Shown: in pieces, positions 1-9,056 of the stretch
Numbering within the stretch: the first letter of the stretch is position 1
Layout of the letters: every line of letters begins with the position of its first letter
Assembly (NCBI GenBank): GCA_025808415.1
Contig: CP075525.1
Location: forward strand, 2,713,501 to 2,777,500
Length of the DNA stretch: 64,000 nucleotides
Source: Cyclobacteriaceae bacterium
GTDB taxonomy: Bacteria > Bacteroidota > Bacteroidia > Cytophagales > Cyclobacteriaceae
Direction of reading: 5' to 3'
The notes under the pieces: model-generated
Told to the model about the DNA's origin: nothing
Databases searched by the model: none
The model's input: the letters and a program-made list of their open reading frames with translations, nothing else
Made by a program: the position numbers and the translations under genes

Positions 1-531
1 GTACTGCCGTATGAAAAATATTTCTTCGCAGGCGGTAGCAATAGTGTACGCGCCTGGCGACCGCGCAGGCTTGGGCCCGGTAGTTTCCGGCCACGACAAA
101 GTGCCGACCCGGTTAAGGACGGCCTGTACGACTACCGCTTTGAGCAACCGGGCGATGCCTTGCTGGAAGCCAGCATTGAATTGCGCAGGAAACTATTTGG
201 CTTTATTGAAGGTGCTGTCTTTTTGGATGCCGGAAATGTCTGGACGCTTCAGCCCCGTATTGTACGCGACAGCGAAGGAAACGTTATTGAAAATGGTAAC
301 TCGCAATTCAAATTAAACCAGTTTTATAAAGAATTCGGAGTAGGCACCGGAATAGGGCTACGGTTTAATTTCTCTTTTCTTATACTGCGTTTTGATGCCG
401 GCATGAAAGTTTATGACCCGGGCAGACCCGAGGGCGACAGGTTTGTGTTGGATAAAATAAAGTTTTTCAGGCCATTTGGCGTAAATCGTGAACCGGTAAT
501 TTACAATGTTGGAGTAGGTTTTCCATTCTAA
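1..531 (+). CDS. BamA/TamA-like outer membrane protein (surface antigen D15 family), 5' end outside window
   Basis: This is the C-terminal part of an Omp85-family beta-barrel, open at the left edge; the frame is uninterrupted from base 1 to the stop at 529-531. The family inserts or exports proteins across the outer membrane. The read-through begins with residues matching the family's barrel motif (FFAGGSNSVRAWRPRRLGPG, near bases 28-90), then alternating barrel strands, and it ends in a terminal aromatic strand (GVGFPF), as expected for a barrel recognised by the BAM machinery. Whether it is BamA, TamA or another Omp85 protein cannot be decided without the missing POTRA-containing half. It converges on the E1 gene, with only one base between the stops. 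Confidence 0.85.
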   Translation, partial: VLPYEKYFFAGGSNSVRAWRPRRLGPGSFRPRQSADPVKDGLYDYRFEQPGDALLEASIELRRKLFGFIEGAVFLDAGNVWTLQPRIVRDSEGNVIENGNSQFKLNQFYKEFGVGTGIGLRFNFSFLILRFDAGMKVYDPGRPEGDRFVLDKIKFFRPFGVNREPVIYNVGVGFPF

Positions 532-532
532 T

Positions 533-2632
533 CTAATACCTCAACAAGTGCTCAAGTGCGTTCCCCACTTTTTTAGCATTCGGCAGCATCATCTTTTCCA
601 AATCAACATTAAGCGGAACAGCAGGCAGGTTCTCGGCCCCCAACAACCATACCGGTGCATCCAAATCCTTAAAGCATTCGCGTTGTATCCTGCCGGCCAA
701 CGATTCAGCAAATGAATTTAACAGCGGCTCCTCGGTAAGTACAAAAGCACGGTTATGCTTTTTTACGGAACCAACTATAGCTTCCCAATCAATTGGATTG
801 AGTGTACGCAAATCAAGTATTTCGATTTGGCCCGGGAAATTTCGCGAAGCTTCTTTTGCCCAATACACACCCATGCCGTAAGTAATAATAACAGCCGATT
901 CACCGCCACTTATTTTTTCATCCAACGCTTCCTGAACAATGCGGGCTTTACCCAACGGAATAATATAATCTTCCTCCGGCTCTACTGTTTTTGCATCCAA
1001 CGTACCGGGCACTTTGCTCCAGTATAAACCCTTGTGTTCGAGCAATACCACAGGATTTGGATCATAAAACGATGCCTTAAGCAGTCCCTTCATGTCGGCA
1101 GCATTGGAAGGGTACACCACTTTTATACCGCGTATGGTCAGTAACGTTGACTCAACACTACCCGAATGATAGGGACCTCCCCCACCATAGGCCCCAATGG
1201 GCACCCGAATTAAAGCTTGTATCGGAAATTTACCTTTTGACAGGTAGCAACTTTTGGAAAGTTCTTCAACCAATTGATTGATACCAGGCCATATATAATC
1301 CGCAAACTGGATTTCAACAATGGGCTTTGCCCCTACGGCCGACATGCCTGCAGTAGATCCAACAATGTAGGCTTCTTGAATAGGCGTATTAAAAACACGG
1401 TGATCACCATACTTTTCGGCCAGTGTTGCTGCCTCCCGAAATACCCCTCCCAACCTGCGGCCAACATCCTGTCCGTAAAACAACGCCTCTGGATGTTTGC
1501 GCATAATTTCATCAACAGCATGAAGGGCAGCATCAACCATGATAACTTTCTCTGCTCCTTTTGGCGATCGCTCACCCAACTCCTTGGTTACGGGTGTTGG
1601 CGCAAACTCGTGCGAATCAAAATCTTCAACATCAGGATCAGCGGCTTTAATAGCTTGCTGATAATCATGAGCTACCTTTTCATAAGCAGTCTTCCTGATG
1701 TCGCTCAACGTTTTCTCCGTTTCACCGGATTCACGAAGCCATTTTTCAAATTTTACTATCGGGTCATTAAGTTGATGACCATCAAGATCTTCACCCCTAT
1801 ACCACTCCTTTCGCACACCTGAGGTGTGATGCCCCAACAGCGGGCACCTGACATGGACCAAAATAGGTCCCCTGTTTTTCCGTACGTAAGTTATTGCTTT
1901 CTTTATTCCCTTGTACGAATCAATAAAATCTGAACCATCCAGGCGCATGCGTTCCATACCTTTAAAACCGGCCGCATACTCATAAGCATCCATAGCACGC
2001 ATCTCGTCACCGGTTGCTGAAATACCCCAACCATTATCCTGCACCAGGTAGATGATGGGCATCTTCTTTAGCACGGCCATTTGAAAAGCTTCAGCTACCT
2101 CTCCTTCGGTTACTGATCCATCGCCCAACGAACACACTACAATAGGTTTATTTTGTGCATCCAGCAGTTTTTGTGATTCAAGGTAGGCAATGCCATGTGC
2201 CATGCCGGTAGCCGGTATGGCCTGCATACCGGTTGCAGAACTTTGGTGAGGAATAACCGGAAAACCTTCGCGCTTCAATGATGGATGGCCATAATACGAG
2301 CGACCGCCCGAAAACGGATCATCGCGTTTGGCCATGAGTTGAAGCATCAGTTCGTAAGGCTCCATTCCAATCGCCAGTAAAACAGATTCATCACGGTAGT
2401 AAAGTGATGCATAATCCCAGGGTTTTAGTTGAAGCCCTAAAGCCAATTGTATGGCCTCATGCCCACGCGATGTACTGTGTACGTATTTGCTGCACACTTC
2501 CCTGTTCTCATCATATGTTTCAGCCATGCGTTTGGCAGTACACATGAGTTCGTAAGCTTTTAGCAAAACCGATCGCTCCATGCTTGATTTCTTCGACTCC
2601 TTTTTTTCCTTCACGCTTGCCGTTTCAGCCAT
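533..2632 (-). CDS. Fused alpha/beta E1 component of a 2-oxoacid dehydrogenase complex (branched-chain type)
   Basis: Thiamine-diphosphate-dependent E1 enzyme that decarboxylates a 2-oxoacid and passes the acyl group to the lipoyl E2; alpha and beta subunits are joined in one chain of 699 residues. The alpha half carries the TPP motif, GDGS at residues 170-173 ending in N at 200. The beta half starts near residue 355 (MVDAALHAVDEIMRKHPE) and contains the transketolase-like pyrimidine domain and C-terminal domain. I chose the ATG at 2632: a longer reading frame reaches a TTG at 2752, but the added 40 residues are basic and unlike the family. The fusion is common in Bacteroidota, where it is generally assigned to 2-oxoisovalerate rather than pyruvate; the substrate is inference. 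No E2 or E3 gene is adjacent. Confidence 0.9.
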   Translation of the reverse strand: MAETASVKEKKESKKSSMERSVLLKAYELMCTAKRMAETYDENREVCSKYVHSTSRGHEAIQLALGLQLKPWDYASLYYRDESVLLAIGMEPYELMLQLMAKRDDPFSGGRSYYGHPSLKREGFPVIPHQSSATGMQAIPATGMAHGIAYLESQKLLDAQNKPIVVCSLGDGSVTEGEVAEAFQMAVLKKMPIIYLVQDNGWGISATGDEMRAMDAYEYAAGFKGMERMRLDGSDFIDSYKGIKKAITYVRKNRGPILVHVRCPLLGHHTSGVRKEWYRGEDLDGHQLNDPIVKFEKWLRESGETEKTLSDIRKTAYEKVAHDYQQAIKAADPDVEDFDSHEFAPTPVTKELGERSPKGAEKVIMVDAALHAVDEIMRKHPEALFYGQDVGRRLGGVFREAATLAEKYGDHRVFNTPIQEAYIVGSTAGMSAVGAKPIVEIQFADYIWPGINQLVEELSKSCYLSKGKFPIQALIRVPIGAYGGGGPYHSGSVESTLLTIRGIKVVYPSNAADMKGLLKASFYDPNPVVLLEHKGLYWSKVPGTLDAKTVEPEEDYIIPLGKARIVQEALDEKISGGESAVIITYGMGVYWAKEASRNFPGQIEILDLRTLNPIDWEAIVGSVKKHNRAFVLTEEPLLNSFAESLAGRIQRECFKDLDAPVWLLGAENLPAVPLNVDLEKMMLPNAKKVGNALEHLLRY

Positions 2633-2803
2633 ATTTTTGGGATGCTGGTTACGGCCGAAAGATAAGGATTTTGAAAAATTCAAACGATTGAAATTCTGCT
2701 TTCGATGATTTAAGTCATGTGCAGGAATGACAACCCTCATGGTTTTTCTCAATCCAGAAAATCACCTTAGTAGCAACAAAAGTTCTTGGTAAAAAGAAAA
2801 TAA

Positions 2804-2811
2804 AAAGGAGG
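2804..2811 (+). promoter_or_regulatory. Strong Shine-Dalgarno of the Hsp20 gene
   Basis: AAGGAGGT lies 5 bases before the ATG at 2817. Most genes in this window lack an obvious Shine-Dalgarno sequence, as is usual in Bacteroidota, so this near-perfect site stands out and suggests unusually high translation of the heat-shock gene. Confidence 0.6.
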
Positions 2812-2816
2812 TAATT

Positions 2817-3257
2817 ATGACACTCCTTAAGTCACCGGTGTTACCCAACTTGTTCACGGACAAGTGGTTGTCTGATTTCTTCGATAACGACCGCTTCTTT
2901 GATGCAGACTGGATGAAAAGGATTCAGGTCGTTCCTGCAGTTAACGTAAAAGAACTGGAAAAAGGATTTGAAATCGAAATGGCCGTTCCTGGAATGACCA
3001 AAAAAGATTTCCACATTAACATTGAAAACGGTGTGTTGAACATCTTCACCGAAAAGAAAGAAGAAAAAGAGGTGAAGGAGGAAAACTACACCCGTAAAGA
3101 ATTTAACTACACCAATTTCACACGCTCCTTTAACCTGCCTGAAAATGTTAATCCTGACCGGATTGAAGCCAGGTATGAAGACGGGTTGCTCAGGATTATG
3201 ATTGCCAAAAAAGCATTGACCCCTGACAAACCCATGAAAACCATTGAAGTGAAATAG
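2817..3257 (+). CDS. Small heat shock protein, Hsp20/alpha-crystallin family
   Basis: ATP-independent chaperone of 146 residues that holds unfolding proteins in the cytoplasm. The alpha-crystallin domain spans about residues 40-140: it opens with VNVKELEKGFEIEMAVPGM, has the typical GVLNI strand, a charged loop (KKEEKEVKEE), the FTRSFNLPENV strand and the EDGLLRIMIAKK strand with the conserved G-L pair. The C-terminal tail ends MKTIEVK, an I-x-V-type anchor used for oligomerisation in this family. The gene stands alone, divergent from the E1 gene, and is followed by a hairpin terminator. No heat-shock operator (CIRCE or HAIR) is visible in the short upstream gap. Confidence 0.95.
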   Translation: MTLLKSPVLPNLFTDKWLSDFFDNDRFFDADWMKRIQVVPAVNVKELEKGFEIEMAVPGMTKKDFHINIENGVLNIFTEKKEEKEVKEENYTRKEFNYTNFTRSFNLPENVNPDRIEARYEDGLLRIMIAKKALTPDKPMKTIEVK

Positions 3258-3368
3258 GTTTAGAATCAAGAAAAAAACGATGCGCGTCCACCGCACGGTT
3301 TAACGGGATCACAAAGCATCCCAACCAGTCAACAAGGGGTACGGTTTGATAGGTTAAGCGCAACGTTT

Positions 3369-3403
3369 AAAAGCCCCGGCAGCAATGTCGGGGCTTTGTT
3401 TTG
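3369..3403 (+). terminator. Intrinsic terminator after the Hsp20 gene
   Basis: AAAGCCCCG (3370-3378) pairs with CGGGGCTTT (3389-3397) around a 10-base loop, followed by a T-rich stretch (TTTGTTTTG). It lies 110 bases after the Hsp20 stop. Confidence 0.85.
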
Positions 3404-3456
3404 TCTGGAAGACTTGCTGTCAGGTTGAGTTTGTGGAAACCTGTTTTTAATTAATC

Positions 3457-4401
3457 CTAATTTTTCTTTGTTACATCATCAAGGCTGGCAAATTTTCTTC
3501 CTAACCCCGAGACGGCCGCAACATTAAAAAATCCAACAGCCTTCTTCCCATTTGGATTTACATTTTTGATGTTAGTAGAAACATTCGCCAACGGTGTTGA
3601 AAATAATTCAGAAAAACCTCCGGGACGATTCGTTTGCACAACAACCTGAGTTAAAAAATCGAATGACGCATCCGTGAGTGAATGGAGCTCGACAAACAAC
3701 GAATCGCCCACAACATACGGTGAGAGAAAATTATTCTTATCGTCCTGATCAAAAGGATTAATGGAGGTACGTATGGGTGCAATAAATACGATACCTGAGA
3801 AATTACTGCCCCGTGAGAAACCCGCATCGTATGCGAGGCTGATTTCTGAGGGCTTATTCAACAGTTTTGAGTTCTTATACGTTTTAATCCAATAGGTATC
3901 GCCCGGTTCTACAGGGTCGGTAGCCCAAAACTCGGCCAGGTACAAATCAGTAACAAATTGATTGCCTTCCTGCAATTGAAAGGTTATGCTATCGATGGGC
4001 GGAACGCGCCCCATTCGGGTTGCCGAAGTGTAAGATTCACCTTCGGCTAAAATTTTTAAGGTGTAGGTGAGCCCGGTCTCTCCAAAAACTTCACCTGTAC
4101 CGGGTGTCCAGACGTAAGCACCAGGCTCAGTATCACTCTCTAAAAAAGTATACACCTCTCCATTGCTATCCTCAATCGTAACCGATGCACCCAACACTCC
4201 CGGAGGAAGCGCATTATCAAAGTACGATTGAGTTTTTGTCAGTTTGATCACCTGCGGCTCAGGCCTGTTTGTAATCCAGGCATCCACTACCAGTATGGGT
4301 GTGGCCGGCTTGAGTGAAGGATCAATAACGGTTTCGCAAGCGCTTAATAAAGCCGCAATAATTGCTACATAAATAAAATTCCTGTTTTGCATCTTCATCA
4401 T
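3457..4401 (-). CDS. DUF4249 family lipoprotein
   Basis: Predicted surface or periplasmic lipoprotein of 314 residues. A short signal peptide ends in a lipobox (LLSAC, Cys near residue 22). The following sequence (ETVIDPSLKPATPILVVDAWITN) matches the start typical of DUF4249 proteins, which in Bacteroidota follow a TonB-dependent receptor. The start codon lies one base after the stop of the receptor gene, so the two are surely co-transcribed. By analogy with SusC/SusD pairs the lipoprotein may assist the receptor in substrate capture, but the substrate is unknown and this is inference. Confidence 0.88.
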   Translation of the reverse strand: MMKMQNRNFIYVAIIAALLSACETVIDPSLKPATPILVVDAWITNRPEPQVIKLTKTQSYFDNALPPGVLGASVTIEDSNGEVYTFLESDTEPGAYVWTPGTGEVFGETGLTYTLKILAEGESYTSATRMGRVPPIDSITFQLQEGNQFVTDLYLAEFWATDPVEPGDTYWIKTYKNSKLLNKPSEISLAYDAGFSRGSNFSGIVFIAPIRTSINPFDQDDKNNFLSPYVVGDSLFVELHSLTDASFDFLTQVVVQTNRPGGFSELFSTPLANVSTNIKNVNPNGKKAVGFFNVAAVSGLGRKFASLDDVTKKN

Positions 4402-4402
4402 G

Positions 4403-6760
4403 TTAAAAATGAAAATTGTATGAAATGGCAGGCACTATAGTGCCTATGATGGATAGCTGCGTAGCCTGGCTGTCAATAGGTTGACCGGCAGGTACGCGTT
4501 CATCGGCTTGAGAAAAGTAAATAGAGAACGGATTTTTTCTTCCGTACACATTATACAATCCAAACACCCAGTAATCGGTATTTTTTCTAACCTTTCCATT
4601 CTTCCTGACCGTTTTCCCCTCAAGCCTTGCAGAAATATCCAAACGGTGAAAGGCCGGTATCCGTACATTATTGCGCGAGTCGCTTTCATTGTACGGTATT
4701 AAAATACCCTGCATGATGTAGCGAGACGTTGGAAAAGTTGTTGGCGTACCCGACAACAAGGTGAAATTTGCCGAAAGCGATACCCGTTGCGAAACATCGT
4801 AGAAACCGGTGAGCTTAAGGTTGTGGGTTTGGTCAAAACGTGTGGGGTACCAAAGGCCACGGTTAATGCCTTCCATTTTAAGTTCTGTGCGACCCAGGGT
4901 ATAGGCTATCCATCCGTTAAATTTTCCTGTTTTCTTTTGCAGGTAAAACTCAAGGCCGTAAGCCCTTCCAATACCGTTTAACAAATCACCTTCCAGAAAT
5001 TCATTGATCAACAGGTCAGCGCCATCGATGTAATCAATTTGATTTTTGGTGCTGCGGTAGTAAGCCTCAACCGAAAACTCATAGTCCTTGTCGTTACCAA
5101 AATCCCTGAAGTAACCCAACGTATACTGATCGCCAAGTTCGGGCTTAATGTTTCGGGAACTCGGTGTCCATACATCCAACGGATTTGATGCTGTGGTGTT
5201 TGAGATCAGGTGCAGGTACTGCGCCATGCGTATGTAGCTGGCTTTTATTGAGCTTGATGGAGAAAGTTGCGCTTTTACCGAAAGCCGTGGCTCCAGGTTT
5301 CCATATTCGCTCATTACCTCACCCCTTTTGAACGATTCTATGTTAACAGGAACTCTTCGAACACCCGCTGTGGTGTCGTTATAGGTTACCTGGTTTCCCG
5401 GGCCAAAACCCCAGAAGTAAGAATAACGCAGTCCATATTCAACCGAAAAGGTTTCATTGATGCGTTGGTTATTGCTCAGGTAAACAGCCGCTTCCAGGTT
5501 ATACTTTCTGGCCAGGCTAATGTCCACCACATCACCACTAGAAGCCCCCGATGCCGTGGCCGGATTAAAACTATAGTAGTTACCTTCTGCCCCGAACGAC
5601 ACTTCATTTTCGCTGTTGATAAAATAACTGAAAGCCGGCTTAAAGGTGTAATTGGTTATGGATGATTTCCATTTAAAATAGTCGCGGTCATCTTCGCCAA
5701 ACTGAAGGGAGTAATCATACTTACTGTATATGCCTGAAAAATTAGCAAAGAGCCTGTCGTTTATAATCGAGTTCCAACGCAACGTTGCCGTGTTGTTTCC
5801 CCACGAGAATCCCTGGTTCTTATCGAAGAAAAATATGTCACGCCCCGTATACCCGGATAAGTAAAGCCTGTTGCGCTCGTTGATATTATAGTTTCCTTTT
5901 CCGGTAAGGTCATAAAAATTAAGGCGTGCTCCATCCTGTAAAACATCAACAAAAGGCCGGGCCAGAATATCAATGTACGATCTTCTGCCGGCCACAATAA
6001 ACGATCCTTTGTTTTTCAAAACAGGACCTTCAACCGCTAACCTGCTGAATATTGTCCCGATTCCTCCATTTACTTCAAAATCTTTATTGTTGCCTTCCTT
6101 CATGCGCACATCCAGCAAAGATGAAATCCGTCCACCGAATTGTGCCGGTATAGCGCCTTTGTAAAGTTTAACGTCTTTAACAGCATCCGGATTAAACACA
6201 GAGAAGAAGCCCAGCAGGTGCGATGAGTTATAAACCGAAGCTTCGTCCAGCAGTATCAGGTTTTGCCCCACACTGCCACCACGCACGTTAAAGCCAGAAG
6301 CACCTTCACCTACTGTTGTTACTCCCGGCAATTGCTGTAAGCTTTTGATTACGTCAACTTCGCCCAAAAAAGCGGGAATCTTACTGATGGTTTTAATGTC
6401 AATCTTGTTCACGCTCATCTCCACTGATTGCACCATCGACTTTTCGGTTGAGCCTGTTATAACCACTTCCTGCAACTGCCTGCTTTGTGAGGTTAGCTCC
6501 ATATCCAACCGTACATTCTGGTCCAGCAAAATGGTACGGGTTTCTTTACCATACCCGATGTAGGAAAATTCAACTTCATATGTACCCCTGGCCAGGGTAA
6601 TGGAATAAAACCCGTACACATTTGTTGTTGCACCGGTTTTCAAGGAGGGAACATAGATGGTAGCCCCAATAAGTACCTCACCATCAGCAGCATCCTTAAG
6701 GTATCCGCTTAATGTGGCTTTATCCTGGGCAAAAGAAGCCCATGCCAAAAGGATGAACAT
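4403..6760 (-). CDS. TonB-dependent receptor with N-terminal carboxypeptidase-regulatory-like domain
   Basis: Outer-membrane active transporter of about 785 residues. After the secretion signal comes a carboxypeptidase-regulatory-like domain (about residues 15-100, LSGYLKDAADGEVLIGATIY), then the plug (about 115-220, with GFNVRGGSVGQNLILLDEA) and a large beta-barrel ending in the aromatic strand AISYNFHF. It is followed by its DUF4249 partner. The ATG at 6760 leaves a signal sequence of only about 12 residues without a positive N-region. Twenty-five bases upstream, at 6785, another ATG opens in a different frame; removing one base from the AAAA run at 6779-6782 would join it to this gene and give a normal signal peptide beginning MKSDLIIFMFILLAW. 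The start is therefore uncertain. Confidence 0.9.
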   Translation of the reverse strand: MFILLAWASFAQDKATLSGYLKDAADGEVLIGATIYVPSLKTGATTNVYGFYSITLARGTYEVEFSYIGYGKETRTILLDQNVRLDMELTSQSRQLQEVVITGSTEKSMVQSVEMSVNKIDIKTISKIPAFLGEVDVIKSLQQLPGVTTVGEGASGFNVRGGSVGQNLILLDEASVYNSSHLLGFFSVFNPDAVKDVKLYKGAIPAQFGGRISSLLDVRMKEGNNKDFEVNGGIGTIFSRLAVEGPVLKNKGSFIVAGRRSYIDILARPFVDVLQDGARLNFYDLTGKGNYNINERNRLYLSGYTGRDIFFFDKNQGFSWGNNTATLRWNSIINDRLFANFSGIYSKYDYSLQFGEDDRDYFKWKSSITNYTFKPAFSYFINSENEVSFGAEGNYYSFNPATASGASSGDVVDISLARKYNLEAAVYLSNNQRINETFSVEYGLRYSYFWGFGPGNQVTYNDTTAGVRRVPVNIESFKRGEVMSEYGNLEPRLSVKAQLSPSSSIKASYIRMAQYLHLISNTTASNPLDVWTPSSRNIKPELGDQYTLGYFRDFGNDKDYEFSVEAYYRSTKNQIDYIDGADLLINEFLEGDLLNGIGRAYGLEFYLQKKTGKFNGWIAYTLGRTELKMEGINRGLWYPTRFDQTHNLKLTGFYDVSQRVSLSANFTLLSGTPTTFPTSRYIMQGILIPYNESDSRNNVRIPAFHRLDISARLEGKTVRKNGKVRKNTDYWVFGLYNVYGRKNPFSIYFSQADERVPAGQPIDSQATQLSIIGTIVPAISYNFHF

Positions 6761-6887
6761 AAAAATTATTAGGTCTGATTTTCATACGGCCATATGTCGT
6801 TGGCAAACAAATAATGTTACGGCAGTGTTCAATTTCCGGTACAAAAAATTGAAGCTTTATCAAAAGATGCATCCGATTAACACGATG

Positions 6888-6895
6888 TAATTTTG
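6888..6895 (+). promoter_or_regulatory. Candidate -7 promoter element (TAATTTTG)
   Basis: Exact match to the Bacteroidota -7 consensus TAnnTTTG, 41 bases before the amidohydrolase start. No TTG is found at the matching upstream distance, so support is partial. Confidence 0.4.
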
Positions 6896-6936
6896 AAGCT
6901 TACGCACAAATGGGTAGGTTGTAAAAAAAAATACCT

Positions 6937-8370
6937 ATGCTTCGACACCTTACCATTCTCCTTTTACTAAGCGCATCCTTTTCGCTCGCACAGTCACAAA
7001 AAATTTCACCCAACAAGAAATCCGTTTTGCAATCGGTTGAAAACCATTCGGCTAAACTGATTGAAACCAGTGATAAGATATGGGCACATGCCGAAATTGC
7101 TTTCCAGGAAAATGAATCATACAAAGTATTGGCCGACCTGGCAGAAGCCAATGGTTTTAAAGTGGAGCGTGGTGTGGCCGAAATTCCCACAGCATTTGTA
7201 GCCACCTTTGGAAGCGGCAACCCGGTAATAGGCATATTAGGAGAGTTCGATGCCCTGCCTGGTTTATCGCAAAAGGCTGTTCCACATAAAGACCCACTCA
7301 CCGAAGGAAAACCCGGCCACGGCTGCGGGCATAATCTATTTGGTGCGGCCAGCCTCGGTGCAGCTATTGCCATCAAAGAATTGATAGAGCAAGGAAAACT
7401 GAAAGGTACCATCAAATTTTACGGCACCCCTGCTGAAGAAAAGTTTTTCGGTAAACTGTGGATGATACGCGCAGGACTCTTTAAGGATGTAGATGTAGTT
7501 ATGGACTGGCACCCAGGGGCAGAAACAAAAGCAGCCGTACAAACCGGACTTGCACTTGTAGATTTCATTGTAGAGTTTCATGGTCAAGCCGCGCACGCTT
7601 CCGCTGATCCCTGGAATGGAAGAAGTGCAGCAGATGCGCTGGAATTATATACCACCGGTATCAACTATTACCGCGAACATATTAAACCCACAGTACGCAT
7701 CCATTACCACATACAGGATGGTGGCCAGGTAGTTAATGTAGTACCCGACTACGCACGCTTGTGGGTACGTGTACGCGATGTGAAACGTGAAGGCATGAAC
7801 GAAGTGTACGAACGCGTAAAGAAAATGGCCGAAGGTGCCGCCATTATGGCCAATGTGGAGTACAAAGTCTCCCTGGTTTCAGGCATTTATGAAGTATTGG
7901 TAAACCGTACCGGGGCTGGGTACATTCAAAAAAACCTGGAATACCTGGGGCCAATTACCTATACGGCCGAAGAAACAACTTTTGCAAAAAAGATACAGGA
8001 AGCTACCGGTAAACCACAGGTTGGCTTACACAGCAAAGTTGAACCACTGGAAGAAACCCTGGAGAATGCGGGGGGCGGCTCAACTGATGTAGGCGATGTA
8101 AGCTGGGTGGTACCCGTGATCCGCCTGAGTGCCGCTACTGCACCCGTTGGCACACCGTGGCACTCATGGGCCGTGGTGGCGTGCGGGGGTATGTCTATCG
8201 GGCATAAAGGTATGCTGCATGCTTCCAAAACCCTGGCGCTTACTATGGTTGATTTGTTTGAAGATCCTAAAAAGGTTGAAGCTGTAAAAGCCGAGTTTAA
8301 ACAACGTAAAGGCAATCATGTATACTCCGGTTTAGTACCTGATGGCCCGCCACCCATTGGTAAAGAATGA
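6937..8370 (+). CDS. M20 family amidohydrolase, AbgB-like (aminobenzoyl-glutamate utilisation type), secreted
   Basis: Metal-dependent amidohydrolase of 477 residues with an N-terminal signal peptide (hydrophobic run to SLAQS near residue 20), so it acts in the periplasm or outside. Metal and catalytic motifs of the M20 peptidase fold are visible: GEFDALPG (102-109), GHGCGHN (127-133) and PAEE (165-168), then the dimerisation/lid domain (DFIVEFHGQAAHASADPWNG) and the C-terminal part of the catalytic domain. The HGCGHN form and overall length agree best with AbgB, the catalytic B subunit that cleaves p-aminobenzoyl-glutamate. No abgA partner is adjacent, so the real substrate may differ. Its stop overlaps the next start by four bases (ATGA). 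Confidence 0.9.
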   Translation: MLRHLTILLLLSASFSLAQSQKISPNKKSVLQSVENHSAKLIETSDKIWAHAEIAFQENESYKVLADLAEANGFKVERGVAEIPTAFVATFGSGNPVIGILGEFDALPGLSQKAVPHKDPLTEGKPGHGCGHNLFGAASLGAAIAIKELIEQGKLKGTIKFYGTPAEEKFFGKLWMIRAGLFKDVDVVMDWHPGAETKAAVQTGLALVDFIVEFHGQAAHASADPWNGRSAADALELYTTGINYYREHIKPTVRIHYHIQDGGQVVNVVPDYARLWVRVRDVKREGMNEVYERVKKMAEGAAIMANVEYKVSLVSGIYEVLVNRTGAGYIQKNLEYLGPITYTAEETTFAKKIQEATGKPQVGLHSKVEPLEETLENAGGGSTDVGDVSWVVPVIRLSAATAPVGTPWHSWAVVACGGMSIGHKGMLHASKTLALTMVDLFEDPKKVEAVKAEFKQRKGNHVYSGLVPDGPPPIGKE

Positions 8371-9005
8371 AGGAAGAATATGTCGACCAATCAGTAGGTG
8401 AAGAAATTGCCAACAGCATCAGTCACGGCTTAGGGGCCTTTGGCGGCATTGTTGTCACACCCTTTCTGATCATCCATGCTATACCGTTTGGTGCAGCAGC
8501 CATAGTGGGAGCATCTGTATTTGGTGCAGCCATCATCATTATGTACCTGAGCTCTACGCTATACCATGCCTTTCCGGTTAGCCGTACAAAAAAGTTGTTC
8601 CGGATTTTTGATCACAGCGCTATTTACGTGTTGATAGCCGGAACTTACACGCCTTTTGCCTTGGGCATTTTGCATGGATTTTGGGGCTGGGTAATGTTAG
8701 CGGTAATGTGGACGTTAGCCGCTGCCGGTATTGTATTCAAATCCATTACCGGTACACGAAAGAACATACTGTCCACCATTTTATATGTGGCCATGGGTTG
8801 GATGGGAATGTTAATGATCAAACCCCTGATGGCGAACATGGAGTGTGAAGGATTGTATTGGCTACTGGCAGGTGGAATTTCCTATACGGTTGGCGTTATC
8901 TTTTACCTGATGAAAAAGATACCCTATACACACTTCATCTGGCACTTGTTTGTGCTGGGCGGCACGGCCTGCCATGTGGTTACGGTGATGCGATTTGCGA
9001 ATTGA
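8367..9005 (+). CDS. Hemolysin III / PAQR family membrane protein
   Basis: Integral membrane protein of 212 residues with about seven transmembrane helices. Family hallmarks are present: SHGLGA near the N-terminus, SSTLYHAFP, FDHSAIYVLIAGTYTPFAL, and the C-terminal HFIWHLFVLGGTACH; these His, Ser and Asp residues form the putative metal site shared with adiponectin receptor-like hydrolases. Function in bacteria is unsettled and the name hemolysin is historical. The ATGA overlap with the amidohydrolase gene implies translational coupling. The last 34 bases of this gene occur again, with two mismatches, at 10295-10328. Confidence 0.9.
   Translation: MKEEYVDQSVGEEIANSISHGLGAFGGIVVTPFLIIHAIPFGAAAIVGASVFGAAIIIMYLSSTLYHAFPVSRTKKLFRIFDHSAIYVLIAGTYTPFALGILHGFWGWVMLAVMWTLAAAGIVFKSITGTRKNILSTILYVAMGWMGMLMIKPLMANMECEGLYWLLAGGISYTVGVIFYLMKKIPYTHFIWHLFVLGGTACHVVTVMRFAN
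8972..9005 (+). repeat. Direct repeat, copy 1 (3' end of the hemolysin III gene)
   Basis: 34 bases covering the last codons and stop of the hemolysin III-like gene. Identical at 32 of 34 positions to 10295-10328; the differences are T/G at 8977 and A/G at 8993. Confidence 0.85.
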
Positions 9006-9030
9006 TAATGATTATTGAATTGCACCAATT

Positions 9031-9056
9031 CTTATTGGAGATAGAACTCCAATAAG
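9031..9056. terminator. Perfect 10-bp inverted repeat between convergent genes
   Basis: CTTATTGGAG (9031-9040) and CTCCAATAAG (9047-9056) flank a 6-base loop. It sits where the hemolysin III gene and the minus-strand DUF2846-like gene converge, and overlaps the last codons of the latter. A T-run is lacking on both strands, so a bidirectional transcript-end hairpin is only a likely role. Confidence 0.45.

Noticed and set aside
11..316. 101-codon frame at the left edge
   Set aside because: It lies out of frame within the BamA-like gene, whose reading frame has the conserved motif.
2633..2752. Longer N-terminus of the E1 protein from a TTG
   Set aside because: The extra residues are basic, unlike the family, and a good ATG is at 2632.
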